Made by a program: the position numbers and the translations under genes. Shown piece by piece: positions 62,647-64,000 of a stretch of DNA of 64,000 nt. The notes beneath the pieces were generated by a model. That model did not search any database, was not told where the DNA came from, and saw only the letters and a program-made list of their open reading frames with translations. The stretch is from an uncultured Sphingomonadaceae bacterium (GTDB taxonomy: Bacteria; Pseudomonadota; Alphaproteobacteria; Sphingomonadales; Sphingomonadaceae): NCBI GenBank assembly GCA_947501325.1, contig CANMVC010000001.1:1178001-1242000 (forward strand), read 5' to 3'. Each line of letters opens with the position of its first letter. The stretch's first letter is position 1.

Positions 62647-62660
62647 TAGATAGCGTCTAT
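62647..62660. promoter_or_regulatory. Possible LysR-type site upstream of the OxyR-like gene
   Basis: ATAG-CGT-CTAT (62650-62660), nested in TAGA-N5-TCTA, forms an inverted repeat just 21 bp before the regulator's ATG and in the divergent gap with the DUF465 gene. OxyR sites are built from ATAG/CTAT elements, although with wider spacing than seen here. It is a candidate autoregulatory site. Confidence 0.35.
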
Positions 62661-62681
62661 AATCAAAGAAGGTATCCCCCT

Positions 62682-63605
62682 ATGCCAACTCTCCGTCAGT
62701 TCCAATATCTTGTCGCAGTCGCCGATCACCGGCATTTCGGCCGTGCGGCGCAGGCCGCTGGCGCCTCGCAGCCGACCTTGAGCCATCAATTACGGGCGCT
62801 CGAAGCCCGGCTGGGCGTCACGTTGGTCGAGCGCCGGACCCACGGCGCGGAATTGTCCCCGATTGGCCGTGAAATCGCAGAGCGCGCCAGAAGCGTGCTT
62901 GTTCAAGTGAAAGATATTCGCGATCTTGCCGAACGCGCAAGCGAAAGCCTCGCGGGAACATTGCGTTTTGGAGTATCGCCGACGCTCGGACCCTATTTAA
63001 TGCCGCCGGTTATCGCGGCCCTTCACCGGGCGCAGCCCGATCTGCGCTTCTACATGCGGGAGGGCATTCCCGACCTACAGGCCATGGAACTGGTCAAAGG
63101 CGCGATCGATATGTTGCTCGGCCCGTTGCCGATCGAAGGAGAAAATCTGACGATGGAACCTTTGTTTCGTGAACCTTTGATATTGGTCGCTCCCCCCGAT
63201 CATCCGCTGGCGACGCAGAAAAGAGTCACCAAGGCCGATCTTTACAATGCTCCCGTTCTCAGCCTGGATCGTCGGCACCATCTGCACCGGGATGTCGCCG
63301 AACAATGCCGCAAGCACGGCATGCATTTGTTGCAGGATTATGAGGGCACCAGTCTCGACAGCGTGCGCCAGATGGTTGCTTCCGGTCTGGGACTGGCGAT
63401 TCTACCAGCGCTTTATGTTCGGTCCGAATTATCTCATGGCGGTGACGTCGCGCAGCTTCAGATCGAAGATTGGTCGGCCTCACGCAGTATCGGTATCGCC
63501 TGGCGCACTGGCGCCGGTTTTGCTGACGAATATATGGCCGTTGCGCAGCGAATTGCTGATGAAGCCAAAATTTTGCTGAGCACCCCGATTAACCGGCAGC
63601 ACTAA
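62682..63605 (+). CDS. OxyR-like LysR family regulator
   Basis: This 307-residue regulator has the LysR helix-turn-helix at residues 1-60 (HFGRAAQAAGASQPTLSHQL, RALEARLGVTLVERRTHG) and an effector domain that aligns with OxyR (PTLGPYLMPPVIAALHRAQP; TSLDSVRQMVASGLGLAILP). In E. coli OxyR the peroxide-sensing cysteines are nine residues apart (C199, C208). Here the aligned segment is RHHLHRDVAEQC, so the second Cys is present but the first position appears to be His. Either sensing works differently or this is an OxyR paralogue. Its TAA overlaps the aat ATG (TAATG). Confidence 0.85.
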   Translation: MPTLRQFQYLVAVADHRHFGRAAQAAGASQPTLSHQLRALEARLGVTLVERRTHGAELSPIGREIAERARSVLVQVKDIRDLAERASESLAGTLRFGVSPTLGPYLMPPVIAALHRAQPDLRFYMREGIPDLQAMELVKGAIDMLLGPLPIEGENLTMEPLFREPLILVAPPDHPLATQKRVTKADLYNAPVLSLDRRHHLHRDVAEQCRKHGMHLLQDYEGTSLDSVRQMVASGLGLAILPALYVRSELSHGGDVAQLQIEDWSASRSIGIAWRTGAGFADEYMAVAQRIADEAKILLSTPINRQH

Positions 63606-64000
63606 TGGCGATTGAACTTGAACTGCTGTTGAAAGCTTATGCGTCGGGTATTTTTCCGATGGCCGATGCGCGTGATGATCCCGAAACATTTTGGGTCGAA
63701 CCGAAAACCCGCGCGATATTGCCGCTTGATGGCTTTCGCATGTCCCGCTCTCTGCGCAAGACCATCCGATCCGGTCGGTTCGAGGTAACGGCCGACACTG
63801 CTTTTGCGGACGTGATTGCCATTTGCGCGGAATCCGCGAGTGACCGGCGCGAAACCTGGATCAATCGGGATATTGAAGAGGCCTTTTGCCAGCTCCATGA
63901 TCTCGGCCATGCCCATAGCGTCGAATGCTGGTCGATAGATGATGCTGGCCAGAAAAAACTAGTTGGCGGGCTTTATGGCCTGGTCATTGGCGGCGCCTTT
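63605..64000 (+). CDS. aat: Leucyl/phenylalanyl-tRNA-protein transferase, partial
   Basis: These are the first 132 residues, cut by the window edge. The enzyme adds Leu or Phe to N-terminal Lys/Arg of proteins for the N-end rule (ClpS/ClpAP) pathway. LLLKAYASGIFPMADARDDP, then FWVEPKTRAILPLDGFRMSR, RRETWINRDIEEAFCQLHDL, GHAHSVECW and LVGGLYGLVIGGAF match the alphaproteobacterial form, which lacks the longer N-terminus of E. coli Aat. The start overlaps the upstream stop by one base, so it is coupled to the OxyR-like gene. Confidence 0.95.
   Translation, partial: MAIELELLLKAYASGIFPMADARDDPETFWVEPKTRAILPLDGFRMSRSLRKTIRSGRFEVTADTAFADVIAICAESASDRRETWINRDIEEAFCQLHDLGHAHSVECWSIDDAGQKKLVGGLYGLVIGGAF

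Overview
The window is a 64 kb chromosomal segment that looks like an alphaproteobacterium of the order Sphingomonadales (Sphingopyxis/Sphingorhabdus/Parasphingorhabdus-like). The signs are the 1463/1464-residue RpoB and RpoC, the mix of genes for 2-hydroxychromene-2-carboxylate isomerase-like, phytanoyl-CoA dioxygenase, Rieske oxygenase, carotenoid cleavage oxygenase and glucose/sorbosone dehydrogenase proteins, two GIN-domain (DUF2807) proteins, and a dispersed palindrome (CCTTCGACAGGCTCAGGAC core) that I recall from sphingomonad genomes. The assignment is inference; no rRNA is present to confirm it. I see no prophage, insertion sequence, CRISPR-cas or defence island. Most of the window is ordinary chromosome.

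Layout. 1-5.2 kb: a tripartite RND efflux operon on the minus strand (outer-membrane lipoprotein, adaptor, permease cut by the window edge), divergent from a TetR regulator across a 9+9 bp inverted repeat. 5.2-9.7 kb: an endonuclease/exonuclease/phosphatase, a double VOC protein, a KefB/TrkA-N antiporter and a tandem universal stress protein. 9.8-12.2 kb: the oddest locus, in which two exported GIN-domain proteins flank a small ORF carrying four in-frame copies of a conserved 13-mer (encoding CVNF) and a SAM methyltransferase; the last three genes overlap each other. 12.2-25.8 kb: small proteins, a sorbosone dehydrogenase-like enzyme, a DUF815 ATPase with an acyl-CoA dehydrogenase, Sua5/TsaC, a second RND adaptor-permease pair, msrA, galU, a small lipoprotein, an M48 protease and a LysE exporter. 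25.8-28.4 kb: a LysR regulator divergent from pirin, then wrbA.

28.5-55.1 kb holds the transcription/translation core on the minus strand: rpoC and rpoB; then about 12.4 kb of unrelated genes; then rplL-rplJ; then about 2.3 kb with three unrelated genes; then rplA-rplK, nusG and secE. tRNA-Trp lies 2.8 kb further upstream. The usual secE-nusG-rplKAJL-rpoBC order is kept but opened in two places. The 12.4 kb insert carries a DUF2975/Xre/DUF4386 module, a TetR regulator, a carotenoid oxygenase, a desaturase, a PAS-GGDEF-EAL protein, a PagL-like protein and a MarR-S41 peptidase pair.

55.2-64 kb: two tandem thioredoxin-fold isomerases, phytanoyl-CoA dioxygenase, VOC, tRNA-Trp, PilZ, cupin, Rieske oxygenase, DUF454, NhaA, DUF465, an OxyR-like LysR regulator whose expected peroxidatic cysteine appears to be histidine, and the start of aat.

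Start codons were often moved downstream of the longest open frame, where a Shine-Dalgarno (SD) sequence, signal peptide or gene overlap supported it. Many regulators have clear palindromes beside or over their start codons; these are reported as candidate operators.
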